This document shows, piece after piece, positions 8,052 through 18,509 of a stretch of 64,000 nt of DNA (position 1 is its first letter; each line of letters begins with the position of its first letter). Origin of the DNA: Alcanivorax sp. (lineage in GTDB: Bacteria; Pseudomonadota; Gammaproteobacteria; Pseudomonadales; Alcanivoracaceae). The stretch is from contig CP051239.1 of the NCBI GenBank assembly GCA_017794945.1, forward strand, positions 1,602,692 to 1,666,691. Direction: 5' to 3'. The notes under the pieces are model-generated. The model ran no database searches. It was not told the DNA's origin and saw only the letters and a program-made list of their open reading frames with translations. Both the position numbers and the translations under genes were made by a program.

Positions 8052-8910
8052 TGTTTGGTTTATATCCGCGGCCGCAATCTCGTTTCTCGCCATCTGGGTG
8101 GCCTGGGCGAAAGCACCGCAGTGGGCGCGTCGCGCGCGTATCAATGCACGTCTTCATCGTCTCGCCGATCAGGATGAAGAGGCTTCCAACTTCTGGTTGT
8201 CCAGGTTTGCCAGCCAGTTCACCGAGTCGTCCATTGCACGGGGTGACTTCGAGGATATTCGCGAGGCCTATGCCGCCACCGGGCGCACCCGCGAGCAGGC
8301 GCAGCTTTTATATCTGCTGTTCTGTTGGATTCTGCCGGCGGTGGCCGTGGCCATCGGCTTCGTGTTCTTCGGCCCGATCGGGGGAATGATCGTGGCGGCT
8401 CTGTCGTTTCTGGTGCCCAGGCGCGCTATCCGCTCAATGGGCGAACGCGCTGAACAACGGCAGAACCTGGAGGCGGTGGAGCTGTGCCATCTGACACGCA
8501 TGTTGATGGAGGCCGGGCTGTCCCTGGAGCGGGTGCTGCGTTTGATCGCCAACCAGGCCAGGCCGCTTCTGCCGATGCTCTCCGCCCGCCTCGATCGCTT
8601 TAACCGGCTGATGGAATCGGGCGCTGAGCGTTCCCAGGCGTTGGATGAACTTGGCGAAAACCGTCGCATTCCCGTGCTCCGTAACTACGTGGTGCTGATG
8701 AAACAGAGCAGCCAGTTGGGCGCCGGTGTTTCCCTCAGTCTGGATCAGATCATCGAAGAAGCACAAAACGTGGAACGTAACCGGGTGCGTGAGGAAACCA
8801 ACCGTATCGGGGCCAAGATGACCGTCATCATGATGGCGTTCATGCTGCCTGCATTGTTTATCTTGATTGGCGGCCCGGCGGTGATTTCCATCGCCGAGGC
8901 GCTCGGGTAG
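8044..8910 (+). CDS. tadC: TadC, Tad pilus inner-membrane platform protein
   Basis: Second F-domain platform protein, 288 residues. One helix at the N terminus, a hairpin of two helices near 95-130 (FCWILPAVAVAIGFVFF), a cytosolic F domain (ELCHLTRMLMEAGLSLERVL), and a last helix (MTVIMMAFMLPALFILIGGP) match TadC. The start is a GTG inside the end of tadB, so the two are probably translated in a fixed ratio. Confidence 0.9.
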   Translation: MNSVWFISAAAISFLAIWVAWAKAPQWARRARINARLHRLADQDEEASNFWLSRFASQFTESSIARGDFEDIREAYAATGRTREQAQLLYLLFCWILPAVAVAIGFVFFGPIGGMIVAALSFLVPRRAIRSMGERAEQRQNLEAVELCHLTRMLMEAGLSLERVLRLIANQARPLLPMLSARLDRFNRLMESGAERSQALDELGENRRIPVLRNYVVLMKQSSQLGAGVSLSLDQIIEEAQNVERNRVREETNRIGAKMTVIMMAFMLPALFILIGGPAVISIAEALG

Positions 8911-8974
8911 CCCAAATCTTTAACAATAAGCGCGGGTGCGCGCTCGAACGAACAACGAACACCAGGAGCAACGG

Positions 8975-9643
8975 ATGCAAAAAATAGCGATGGGGATAAT
9001 GGCCACCGTGCTGATGGCCGGCTGCGCTTCCCAGGCGCCCAGCGAACTTCCCGGCGACCCGTACGATCTGGACCGGTTGAATTGCTCCGCCCGCATCCAG
9101 CCGGAACAACAGGTGCAGCTCGACATGGTCGACAACCTGATGAACCGGGAGCGCAACCACGCGGCACTGGCGCAGCTGGAAGCCAAGCCCATGGAAACCG
9201 TTGACCACTGGGTGCGTTACGGCCAGCTGCAGGCGTCCACTGGCCATCTGGGAAAGGCCGAGACCATTTTCCAGGGCCTGGTAGACCGTTGCGGCACCGG
9301 GCGCAGCCACCATGGTCTGGGCATGGTCCTGCTGAAACAGGACAAAGTACTGAAAGCGCTTCATCACCTTGAGATCGCCCGCGAACGCACGCCGGCTTCG
9401 GCCCAGGTGCGCAATGACTACGGCTACGTGCTGCTTATGGTCGGTGACTATGAAGACGCCGCCTATGAACTGCGCACCGCCATGGAACTCGGCGACGGCA
9501 AGGGCCCGGTACGCCAGAACCTGGCGGTGGCGTACCTGCTCACCGACAACTGGGGCGGGTTGGAATGGATGAAGAAACAATACGACCTGAGCAGTGAAGA
9601 GCGGGCCTATGCGGAACGACTAGCCGAGCAATTCGGGAGATAA
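8975..9643 (+). CDS. tadD: TadD, TPR lipoprotein of the Tad pilus
   Basis: Outer-membrane pilotin-like lipoprotein with tetratricopeptide repeats, 222 residues. The signal ends in the lipobox LMAGC (Cys17). TPR-like helices follow, for example HWVRYGQLQASTGHLGKAET and RNDYGYVLLMVGDYEDAAYE. The ATG at 8975 (with AGGAG 7 bases before it) is chosen over an in-frame ATG at 8936, which would bury the lipobox 30 residues in. Confidence 0.88.
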   Translation: MQKIAMGIMATVLMAGCASQAPSELPGDPYDLDRLNCSARIQPEQQVQLDMVDNLMNRERNHAALAQLEAKPMETVDHWVRYGQLQASTGHLGKAETIFQGLVDRCGTGRSHHGLGMVLLKQDKVLKALHHLEIARERTPASAQVRNDYGYVLLMVGDYEDAAYELRTAMELGDGKGPVRQNLAVAYLLTDNWGGLEWMKKQYDLSSEERAYAERLAEQFGR

Positions 9644-9646
9644 ACT

Positions 9647-9925
9647 ATGAAACTGGTCATGGCTCTACTTACATTGATTCCCCTGGCGGTAATAGCGGAC
9701 GGCAGACCGCAGTTCGGCGTATCAGGGAAAGTAGTCGACACCGAACAGGAACATCAGATCGGCACCGCCACCCAGCGTGCCCTGGAACAGCAGCGTCGCT
9801 CGCCGCCGGCGGAAAAAAGCGAGCTCTCCGTGCCGATCTACATCGACACGCAGCGCCGCCTGGCGGACAGCTTTAAACAACCGATTCCGGAAAGCTTCGG
9901 CGAACAGACCCGGGACGAGGAGTAA
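9647..9925 (+). CDS. Small exported protein, DUF3613-like, of the Tad locus
   Basis: A 92-residue protein with an N-terminal signal peptide (MKLVMALLTLIPLAVIADG). The mature part contains IGTATQRALEQQR and ends with DSFKQPIPESF, which resembles the IG.AT..LL.LQ and SF.HPIPE.F elements I associate with DUF3613, a family found in Tad loci. The domain assignment is from memory of the motif, not from a search. It starts 3 bases after tadD and ends 5 bases before the TadG-like gene, so it is surely part of the operon. Its function is unknown; periplasmic. Confidence 0.7.
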   Translation: MKLVMALLTLIPLAVIADGRPQFGVSGKVVDTEQEHQIGTATQRALEQQRRSPPAEKSELSVPIYIDTQRRLADSFKQPIPESFGEQTRDEE

Positions 9926-9930
9926 GGCGG

Positions 9931-11634
9931 ATGTTTCGGCAGCGAGGCGCTCTCACCGTTATCACCCCATTACTGATGTTGCTGGTGATTCTGCTTGGCG
10001 TCATGGCACTCGACGGCGCCCGCCTGTTCTCGCTGCGTAAGGATATGCAAAGCCAGGTTAATGCCGCCGCCACCGCGGCCGCTAGTCTGACACAGAGTTG
10101 CGCTAGTCTCTCCGGCTCAAGATCCCTCCCGGAGATGACCACTGTCGCCGAGAACGTAGCGCGACAAAGTGGTTGGGATGGAGAGGGGGTCTTCCGTGTA
10201 AAAACGGGTGTTGTGAGCGGAACTGATGGTGTCCTTGGCTTTAACGAATCCGATTTAATTCAGGCCAACGCCGTAGCGGTTAACTACAAGCGCGATGTCA
10301 AGGTTTCTTCTCTGTTGCCGGATCAATTCGGGATGATAGAGATGACGGCTAGCGCGGCCGCTAGGAAAGAGGTTCTGGCTACGGTTAGCGCAGCAGGCAG
10401 CACCACTGTGGTTGGTGGCGGACTGGACCAGGCGACGGTTCTGAATAGTTTGCTGGGCGCCCTGTTCAATGGCGGGAGTCCCTATTCCTTTTCCCCCACT
10501 GCATTGAATCAGCTTTCCGACGTAACCATTAGATTGGGTGATCTGCTTGATGATGTGGGAGTTGGCAGCGTTGTAAATGGCTTACCAGTAGATGCCGACG
10601 CCTTGGCAACAACACTTGCCGGTGTTCTTGATGCTACCAGCCCGGCGGGACAATTGGCCGACGATCTTTTGGATACCGCTGTTGGATTGGATGGCATAAG
10701 TATCGAGCAGGTTCTGCAGTTGGCTGAGGATGGTTCGGCAGTATCGGAGGACGCCTCCATTCCTGTTTATGACCTGTTAATTAGTATCGCCATGAATGTG
10801 CTTGAGGGCACATCGGTAATGCTGGACGACATCGCCGTTAATATTCCGGGTTTGGCGGAAGTGGACGCCAGCATAGAGATATTTAACGCTCCCGCGGTGG
10901 TCGTCGCGCCCGCTAGACAAAATCTGGATAACGAATGGATCGGCCATGTTGAAACTGCGGACGTGGCAGTCCAAATCGGTGCGCTTATTGATACTGATGT
11001 GACGCCTCTAGGGACAGGCGTTCGGGTTCGCCTGGAGTTGCCAATAGAGATCCAAACGGGCCGCGGTGAAGCAGATTTGGTTCGTGCAAATTGCGCTGCG
11101 GGCAGGGAAAACGAAGTGACTTTTGGTTTGGTGGGTACCTCAGGCGTCGCAAGCCTATCCGGTGCGGCGGATATAAACGCTCAACTACAACTTCTTGAGA
11201 TTCCTATAACTCTGGCCGGGCTAAGACTGAATCTTGATGTGCCGATCGGTCAGAATAGCTTTGATGTTAATACTGCGCCGATGGAGCTGAATGCCCCTGT
11301 GCCTGAAAGTATGGTGGTCGGGGGCGGCCTCGAGTTGAGTGGGATTTCCGAAGCGGATATCTCCGTAGAGGGTTCCGCCGAGGCTGAGGATTTTCGTTGT
11401 GGTTTGATTTGTTCCGTGGTGAATGGATTGCTGACCCCCATCGTGGCGATCTTGGACGGGGTCATCGAGTCCGCTCTGGTAGGATTGCTTACCGATATCC
11501 TGGATGCTGTCATTGATCCGCTATTGTCTGCTTTGGGCCTTGATCTGGGCGTCGTCAACATTGAAGTTTCAGGCGCTACCCAGGGTCAGGTGACGTTATT
11601 GAATGACCTGCCCCCTGGGTTGTTTGACGATTAG
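9931..11634 (+). CDS. tadG: TadG-like pilus-associated protein with atypical composition
   Basis: 567 residues. The N terminus (MFRQRGALTVITPLLMLLVI, then LLGVMALDGARLFSLRKDMQ) is the Tad/TadG-type membrane anchor. It lacks Glu at +5 after Gly6, so processing by prepilin peptidase is doubtful. The rest is a long, low-complexity Ala/Val/Leu/Asp-rich exported region without a recognisable von Willebrand domain. It contains clusters such as VNGLLTPIVAILDGVIESAL and LLTDILDAVIDPLLSALGLD. Base composition shifts after about 10.1 kb: only 27 of the 60 bases from 10501 are G or C. It is the last gene of the pilus operon. The assignment rests on the N terminus and position. Confidence 0.72.
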   Translation: MFRQRGALTVITPLLMLLVILLGVMALDGARLFSLRKDMQSQVNAAATAAASLTQSCASLSGSRSLPEMTTVAENVARQSGWDGEGVFRVKTGVVSGTDGVLGFNESDLIQANAVAVNYKRDVKVSSLLPDQFGMIEMTASAAARKEVLATVSAAGSTTVVGGGLDQATVLNSLLGALFNGGSPYSFSPTALNQLSDVTIRLGDLLDDVGVGSVVNGLPVDADALATTLAGVLDATSPAGQLADDLLDTAVGLDGISIEQVLQLAEDGSAVSEDASIPVYDLLISIAMNVLEGTSVMLDDIAVNIPGLAEVDASIEIFNAPAVVVAPARQNLDNEWIGHVETADVAVQIGALIDTDVTPLGTGVRVRLELPIEIQTGRGEADLVRANCAAGRENEVTFGLVGTSGVASLSGAADINAQLQLLEIPITLAGLRLNLDVPIGQNSFDVNTAPMELNAPVPESMVVGGGLELSGISEADISVEGSAEAEDFRCGLICSVVNGLLTPIVAILDGVIESALVGLLTDILDAVIDPLLSALGLDLGVVNIEVSGATQGQVTLLNDLPPGLFDD

Positions 11635-11688
11635 AGTTAGAGTCCCTCTGGTTTTTGATACGTGTTGCTTTTGGTCTGAGTCGCCACA

Positions 11689-11820
11689 CTAGATCAAATC
11701 ACGCTTTTCCCGTCTCGCCGCGCGCAGGTCACGCATCACCGACACGGTGAGCACGACCAGCACGCCCAGGCTGAGTACGGGCCACACGAGTACGTACGCG
11801 CCGAATATCCAGGTTTCCAT
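11689..11820 (-). CDS. 43-residue putative transporter small subunit
   Basis: A very short membrane protein starting METWIFGAYVLVWPVLSLGV. It has one transmembrane helix and a strongly basic tail (RDLRAARREKRDLI). AAGGAG lies 7 bases before the ATG. It begins 44 bases after the end of the sodium:solute symporter on the same strand. Tiny single-helix proteins next to SSS-family transporters are annotated elsewhere as putative transporter small subunits; the position, topology and basic tail fit. That it binds the symporter is inference. Confidence 0.72.
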   Translation of the reverse strand: METWIFGAYVLVWPVLSLGVLVVLTVSVMRDLRAARREKRDLI

Positions 11821-11835
11821 GGGTTTCTCCTTAGC

Positions 11836-11856
11836 GGCCACGGCGCTGCCGTGGCC
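11836..11856 (-). other. Hairpin between symporter and small subunit
   Basis: A perfect 9-bp inverted repeat (GGCCACGGC, loop GCT) lies between the symporter stop and the ribosome site of the 43-residue gene. No T run follows, so it is not an ordinary terminator. It could stabilise the upstream mRNA or tune expression of the small gene. Confidence 0.5.
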
Positions 11857-11864
11857 CGGTGTGT

Positions 11865-13538
11865 TTAGTGCGCGGTGGCGGTGCCTTCGGTCAGGTCGGG
11901 CGCGCCGGCGTCATCGTAGTTGTTTACCCGCTTGCCGATCTCGTCGAAGTCGAACCGCTGGTTGCTGGCCAGGCTGATGGCCACGCAGACCAGGGTGCTG
12001 ACGCCGTAGGCGGTGAGTGACGCCAGCAGCACGGTGTAGTCGCGTAGGAAGTGGAAGCCGAACCAGGCGGTGGCCAGGAAGGCGATCGCGCCGGCGATCA
12101 TGCCGATGCGAACCCCGAAGAAGCCGAACGCCATCAGGCCGATCACCACGCCACCACCGATGGCGGCGAGAAACTCGAACAACAGTCCGGTCAGGCCCTG
12201 CATCGGCAGCAGATCAAAGCGCGCCACGCAGAACATAATCAGCGCGGCCACCACCGCCCAGGTAAAGGCGGCGTTGGTGATCCGGTTCCAGTAACAGCTG
12301 GCGATCACCGGGAACACGATGGCGCCCCAGAGCGCGCCGACGAACACCAGCATCACCAGGATATCCAACGCGAAGCTGGCGAACACCAGGCCGCAGACGG
12401 TGGCGACGATCATGGTGACGCGGCCGATCAACAGCATTTTCTTCGGATCGGCGTTGTCCTTGGCGATGTTCTTACCGTACACGTCGGCCATGACGATGGC
12501 GGACAGCGCCGACAGATCGGAGTCGGCGGTGGACGACAGGGACCCGATGACCAGGATAAAGAACAGCGCGATAAACACCGGCGGCAGATAGGTGGAGACC
12601 ACCTGCGGGATCAGATTGTTCATGTCGCCGTTGATGGGCTCGATGCCGGCGGACACCGCCATCAAGCCGATCATGCCCAGGCCGATGACGATGGCGGCGT
12701 AACCCACGGTGGCGGTTACGAAGGTGCGTTTAATGTGCTTTTCGTTTACCGCGAACAGGCGTTGCGAAATGGTCTGGTTGCCAATGGCGTAGGCCAGTAC
12801 GGCCACGAAGTAGGGCGCACCCTGGTTAAGAATGGCGTCCATCGAGAACAGGTTCTGCTGCTCGGCGGTCAGGGTGCTCATGCCGTCCAGGATCGTGCCG
12901 GGGCCGCCCATGGCGAACAGCACCGCGGGGATGATCACCACGGCGATCGCCATCAGCGCGACCAACTGCGCGAAATCGGTGAACACCGAAGCGCGGAAGC
13001 CGGAGGTCAGTGTGTAGCTGAGTACGCCGATGCCGGCGATGATCACGCCGGTTTGAAACGACAACGGCGACAGAACCGACACCAGAGCGCCGGCGGCGGT
13101 GAAGTTCACCATCAGGCTGATCAGGCTGCCGAGCACGTTGGAGAACGCCAGAATCAGCTGGCTGGAGGCGCCGTGCCGGGCATGGATCAGTTCACCCAGT
13201 GTGTGGCCGTTCGGGGCCAGCTTACGGAACCGCTGGCCGAACGGGTAGATGAACAGAATCATCAACGCGCCCCACAGGCCGTAGTGGAGTGGGCCGGACA
13301 GGCCGTAGGTATAGCCGGAGGTGGCGGCGGCGTAGAAGGAGGCGGCCCAGATCCAGGTGGCGGTCATGCTGGCGGCGCCCATGCCGAAGCCCACGCGGTG
13401 GTTGGCGACCATGAAGGCGTCGCTGCCCTGGCGGTCGCTCTTGATCAGTAGGGTCAGCAGGTAGGTGCCACCGTAGAAGGCGGCGAGAAGCAATAGGATG
13501 GTGACGGGTGAGAATTGATAAAAGCCGGTATCAGTCAA
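11865..13538 (-). CDS. Sodium:solute symporter (SSS) family transporter
   Basis: Sodium-coupled uptake protein, 557 residues, with about 13 predicted helices. The SSS signature region is present (FMVANHRVGFGMGAASMTAT, then WIWAASFYAAA; ALSAIVMADVYGKN near the middle). The substrate cannot be told. I chose the TTG at 13538 (LTDTGFYQFSP read as MTDTG...) because GGGAG lies 6 bases before it; the longer frame to 13652 adds 38 basic, non-membrane residues without support. It is followed by the 43-residue protein as a two-gene unit. Confidence 0.85.
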   Translation of the reverse strand: MTDTGFYQFSPVTILLLLAAFYGGTYLLTLLIKSDRQGSDAFMVANHRVGFGMGAASMTATWIWAASFYAAATSGYTYGLSGPLHYGLWGALMILFIYPFGQRFRKLAPNGHTLGELIHARHGASSQLILAFSNVLGSLISLMVNFTAAGALVSVLSPLSFQTGVIIAGIGVLSYTLTSGFRASVFTDFAQLVALMAIAVVIIPAVLFAMGGPGTILDGMSTLTAEQQNLFSMDAILNQGAPYFVAVLAYAIGNQTISQRLFAVNEKHIKRTFVTATVGYAAIVIGLGMIGLMAVSAGIEPINGDMNNLIPQVVSTYLPPVFIALFFILVIGSLSSTADSDLSALSAIVMADVYGKNIAKDNADPKKMLLIGRVTMIVATVCGLVFASFALDILVMLVFVGALWGAIVFPVIASCYWNRITNAAFTWAVVAALIMFCVARFDLLPMQGLTGLLFEFLAAIGGGVVIGLMAFGFFGVRIGMIAGAIAFLATAWFGFHFLRDYTVLLASLTAYGVSTLVCVAISLASNQRFDFDEIGKRVNNYDDAGAPDLTEGTATAH

Positions 13539-13650
13539 ATGTGTCTCCCAATAAAACAGACTCGCGCTGGCAGGCCGGGGCGGTGCCAATGGCGACCACC
13601 GGTGGACGGCGCGACAAAGAAACCCCTGGAGGGTCTTGAACAAAAGACGC

Positions 13651-13682
13651 AAAAACAGAGCGGCCTGCCGGGGGCAGGCCGC
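13651..13682 (-). terminator. Intrinsic terminator after the desaturase gene
   Basis: A 10-bp stem (13660-13669 with 13673-13682, GCGGCCTGCC arm, 3-base loop). Read on the minus strand it is followed by TCTGTTTTTG. It lies 21 bases beyond the desaturase stop. Confidence 0.75.
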
Positions 13683-13703
13683 GAGGGAGGGGTACTCTAG
13701 TGC

Positions 13704-14927
13704 TTATCGGGCGGGGTTGCCAGCCTGGGCCGGCTGTACTCGGTATCCCTTCAGTGTCGCCACGAAATCCTGCAGCGCATGGATGCCGGATTCTTCGGCG
13801 TCCCGGCACCACTGCGCCAGGGAGTCCAGCATCTCGGAGGAGTTGCGGCTGGTCTGGCTCCAGATCGATTGCAGGCGCAGCCGGTATTCATAGATGGTCG
13901 CCAGCGTGTGGTTGTGTTCGGTCAGTTTCGCCAACTGACGCTCGTGGCGCTTGTCGAAAAACCGCTGGTCCCGGTACAGCAGGGCACGGGCGCGGCTGTA
14001 AAAGCCACGGGTGGCTTCGCAGGCGCGGGCCTTTTCCTGTTCAAATACCGGTTTGATCACGGCGCGGCGGTATTGAGCCATGACCTGAAAGCGGTGCTGG
14101 AAGACCGCGCGGAGGGTGTCCAGGTCCACGGCGGGCTTGGTGTTCTCGCGGTCCACCACCGGCTTGGGCGCCACCTTCTTCACTTTCGCCAGGCCGAGCG
14201 TTTCGAACAGGCGGATCCACGCCCAGCCCATATCGAACTCGAAGCGGCGGATCGAAAGCTTGGCGGAATTGGGGTAGGTGTGGTGGTTGTTGTGCAGCTC
14301 TTCGCCACCGATCAGTACGCCCCAGGGCAGCACGTTGCGCGAGGCGTCGGTGCATTCGAAATTGCGGTAGCCCCAATAATGGCCGATGCCGTTGATCACC
14401 CCGGCGGCGAACAGCGGAATCCAGATCATCTGCACCGCCCAGATGGTGATGCCGATGGCGCCGAACAGGGCCAGATCAATGGCGCCCATCAGCGCGATGC
14501 CCAGGAAGGTGAAGCGGCTGTAGACATTGCGCTCGACCCAGTCGTCCGGGCAGCCGGCGCCGTACTTGTCCAGGGTTTCCTGGTTGACGGCTTCCGCCTG
14601 GTAGAGCTCGGCGCCTTCGCTGAGCACCTTGCGAATACCCAGCACCTGGGGGCTGTGGGGGTCTTCTTCCGTATCACAGCGGGCGTGGTGTTTGCGGTGG
14701 ATGGCGGTCCAGGCGCGGGTGTTCTGGCCGGTGGTCAGCCACAGCCAGAAGCGGAAAAAGTGCTTGAGGGCCGGGTGCAGTTCCAGGGCCCGGTGGGCGG
14801 AATAACGGTGCAGGTACACGGTGACGCTGACAATGGTCACGTGGGTCATTGCCAGGGTAATAAGCACCAGAGCCCAGGGGCCGGCGGAAATCAGGCCACC
14901 GGAGAAAAAATTCAGTACGTCGTTCAT
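13704..14927 (-). CDS. Membrane fatty-acid (acyl-CoA) desaturase
   Basis: Integral-membrane di-iron desaturase, 407 residues, probably introducing a delta-9 double bond into acyl-CoA or phospholipid acyl chains. All three histidine boxes are visible: HRYSAH (about 40-45), HRKHH (about 77-81) and HNNHH (about 215-219). Helices flank them. A charged C-terminal region of about 150 residues, probably cytosolic, follows, longer than in minimal desaturases. It lies downstream of hyuA on the same strand with an 87-base gap and is closed by its own terminator. Marine alkane degraders often carry several such desaturases. Confidence 0.88.
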   Translation of the reverse strand: MNDVLNFFSGGLISAGPWALVLITLAMTHVTIVSVTVYLHRYSAHRALELHPALKHFFRFWLWLTTGQNTRAWTAIHRKHHARCDTEEDPHSPQVLGIRKVLSEGAELYQAEAVNQETLDKYGAGCPDDWVERNVYSRFTFLGIALMGAIDLALFGAIGITIWAVQMIWIPLFAAGVINGIGHYWGYRNFECTDASRNVLPWGVLIGGEELHNNHHTYPNSAKLSIRRFEFDMGWAWIRLFETLGLAKVKKVAPKPVVDRENTKPAVDLDTLRAVFQHRFQVMAQYRRAVIKPVFEQEKARACEATRGFYSRARALLYRDQRFFDKRHERQLAKLTEHNHTLATIYEYRLRLQSIWSQTSRNSSEMLDSLAQWCRDAEESGIHALQDFVATLKGYRVQPAQAGNPAR

Positions 14928-15014
14928 GGCGGAAACACAGTTGTGGAACCGTTTCGGTCCCGGGTTTTCGGGGTCGGCGGTGTCGGCCGCCGGTCACCGG
15001 GTACAGCGTAGTGA

Positions 15015-16979
<1,965 letters not shown>

Positions 16980-17065
16980 GTTGTCTCCCAGGATAGGATG
17001 TCTCCGTTGCCTGTGCCCGTTACAATCCAGGGCGTCATCTTAGCCTCCCTCACCCAGGATAGCCC

Positions 17066-17875
17066 ATGCCCGAATTGCCCGAAGTGGAGACCACCCGGCG
17101 CGGCATCGAGCCCCATGTGGCCGGCCGCACCCTCACCGCCGTCACCGTGCGCGAGCCGCGCCTGCGCTGGCCGGTGGACGCCCGGGTCGCCGAGCTGCGC
17201 GACAAGCGCATCGTCGGCCTGCGGCGGCGCGCCAAGTACCTGCTGATGGACCTCGGCGATCTGCACCTGGGTATCCACCTGGGCATGTCCGGCACCCTGC
17301 GCGTGGTCGCCGCCGAGACGCCCCTGCGCAAGCACGATCACGTCGATCTGCACCTGGACAGCGGCCGGCTGCTGCGTTTCAACGACCCGCGCCGCTTCGG
17401 CGCCCTGCTGTACCTGACGGATGCCCTGACCCACCCGTTGCTGGCCAACCTGGGCCCCGAGCCCCTGGACCAGGATTTTTCCGGCGGCTGGCTGTACCGC
17501 CGCAGTCGCGGTCGGCGGGTGTCGGTGAAGAGCTTCATCATGGATAACGCCACCGTGGTGGGCGTGGGCAACATCTACGCCCAGGAAAGCCTGTTCCTGG
17601 CCGGCATCCACCCCAGCCGCCCCGCCGGACGCATCAGCGAGGCGCGCTACCAGCGTCTGGCGCTGGCGATACGCTCGGTGCTGGCCAAGGCCATCGAGGC
17701 CGGCGGCACCACCCTGCGCGATTTCACCAGCGCCGACGGCCAGCCCGGCTACTTCGCCCAGCAGCTGCTGGTCTACGGCCGCGCCGACGAGCCTTGCCCG
17801 CAATGCGCCGAGCCGCTGCGCGGCGGTCGCCACGGCCAGCGCAGCACCGTCTATTGCCCGCGCTGCCAGCGCTGA
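17066..17875 (+). CDS. mutM: Formamidopyrimidine-DNA glycosylase (Fpg)
   Basis: Base-excision repair enzyme removing 8-oxoguanine and formamidopyrimidines, with AP-lyase activity; 269 residues, the usual length. Its hallmarks are the N-terminal PELPEVET (catalytic Pro after Met removal, then Glu), the helix-two-turn-helix region with [18 protein letters not shown], and a C-terminal zinc finger (CPQC...CPRC). It is divergent from hyuA with 86 bases between starts. Confidence 0.97.
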   Translation: MPELPEVETTRRGIEPHVAGRTLTAVTVREPRLRWPVDARVAELRDKRIVGLRRRAKYLLMDLGDLHLGIHLGMSGTLRVVAAETPLRKHDHVDLHLDSGRLLRFNDPRRFGALLYLTDALTHPLLANLGPEPLDQDFSGGWLYRRSRGRRVSVKSFIMDNATVVGVGNIYAQESLFLAGIHPSRPAGRISEARYQRLALAIRSVLAKAIEAGGTTLRDFTSADGQPGYFAQQLLVYGRADEPCPQCAEPLRGGRHGQRSTVYCPRCQR

Positions 17876-17915
17876 GCGGGCACCGTTCGTCCGATCGCGC
17901 TTGCCGGGGCTCATA

Positions 17916-17944
17916 TTGCCGGTGTAATAACAAAGATGTAGATT
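17916..17944 (+). promoter_or_regulatory. Possible promoter of the small exported protein gene
   Basis: TTGCCG at 17916-17921 and TAGATT at 17939-17944, spacer 17, inside a locally AT-rich 100-base gap. GATTGTG occurs twice just downstream (from about 17941 and 17952). Confidence 0.35.
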
Positions 17945-18016
17945 GTGATCTGATTGTGGGAAGAACAAATACTTAGGAACGACAATGGGTGCGACAAAAA
18001 ACAAGAGGGAATCACG

Positions 18017-18370
18017 ATGAAGCGAGCCCTGCGCGTGGTTGCGGCCACTGCCCTCGCCTCGACGCTATCGTTCGCCAGTGCCGCCCAGGCCCGGGACATG
18101 GATCTGGAAGGCGCCCGGCCTTCCGCGTTCGCCATGTTCGGTGATGCCCTGATCGTGCGCCCGGTGATGACGGCGGCCACTGTCGGCGGCGCGGCGATCT
18201 ATGTGGTGACGCTGCCGTTCAGCCTGATCGGGGGGAATGCTCAGGAGGCCGGCGAAACACTGGTCGTGGATCCCGGCGCCACCGCCTTCGTACGCTGCCT
18301 TGGCTGCACGCCCAGCCAGCACGAGCGGAATCAGACCGATCAGGCGATCCGTCAGGCCAACCGCGACTGA
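18017..18370 (+). CDS. Small exported protein with FVRCLGC motif, unknown function
   Basis: 117 residues. A signal peptide (MKRALRVVAATALASTLSFA, cleavage near AQA) is followed by GARPSAFAMFGDALIVRPVM, a hydrophobic segment (TAATVGGAAIYVVTLPFSLI) and a conserved-looking end GATAFVRCLGCTP with two cysteines. Similar small proteins in pseudomonads carry the label multidrug transporter without evidence that I know of; one hydrophobic segment cannot make a transporter alone. The ATG at 18017 is chosen over 17954 because AGAGGGA precedes it and the signal peptide then starts the protein. Confidence 0.75.
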   Translation: MKRALRVVAATALASTLSFASAAQARDMDLEGARPSAFAMFGDALIVRPVMTAATVGGAAIYVVTLPFSLIGGNAQEAGETLVVDPGATAFVRCLGCTPSQHERNQTDQAIRQANRD

Positions 18371-18393
18371 TCCCGACACCGCTTTCAATAAAA

Positions 18394-18425
18394 AGCCCGC
18401 CGTGGAATCCACGGCGGGCTTTTTT
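18394..18425 (+). terminator. Intrinsic terminator after the small exported protein
   Basis: A perfect 12-bp stem (AGCCCGCCGTGG arm, loop AAT) followed by six T residues, 23 bases after the stop codon. Confidence 0.93.
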
Positions 18426-18433
18426 GTGGGGCC

Positions 18434-18490
18434 TCTGGTATCCCGCCGGCCGGCTTTGCCGGCCTTTCGCGGGCGGGGCCCGCTCCCACA
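18434..18490 (+). repeat. REP-type palindromic element, copy A
   Basis: CTGGTATCC leader, then a first stem GGCCGGC-TTT-GCCGGCC (18448-18464), then a REP core TTTCGCGGGCGGGGCCCGCT followed by CCCACA (18465-18490). The same layout recurs at 31348-31416 and, reversed, at 46145-46200; the core also recurs at 53736-53761. It lies between a terminator and the 3' end of the convergent RND gene. Confidence 0.85.
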
Positions 18491-18509
18491 GGGCCCGCTT
18501 CTACAAGGT

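Noticed and set aside
10075..10364. GCGGCCGCTAG occurring twice in the TadG-like gene, considered as a repeat or insertion scar
   Set aside because: Both copies are in frame, encode Ala-rich segments and have no longer shared flanks.
12051..13451. A 466-codon open frame on the plus strand
   Set aside because: It is antisense to the sodium:solute symporter, with a His/Gln/Gly-rich shadow composition.
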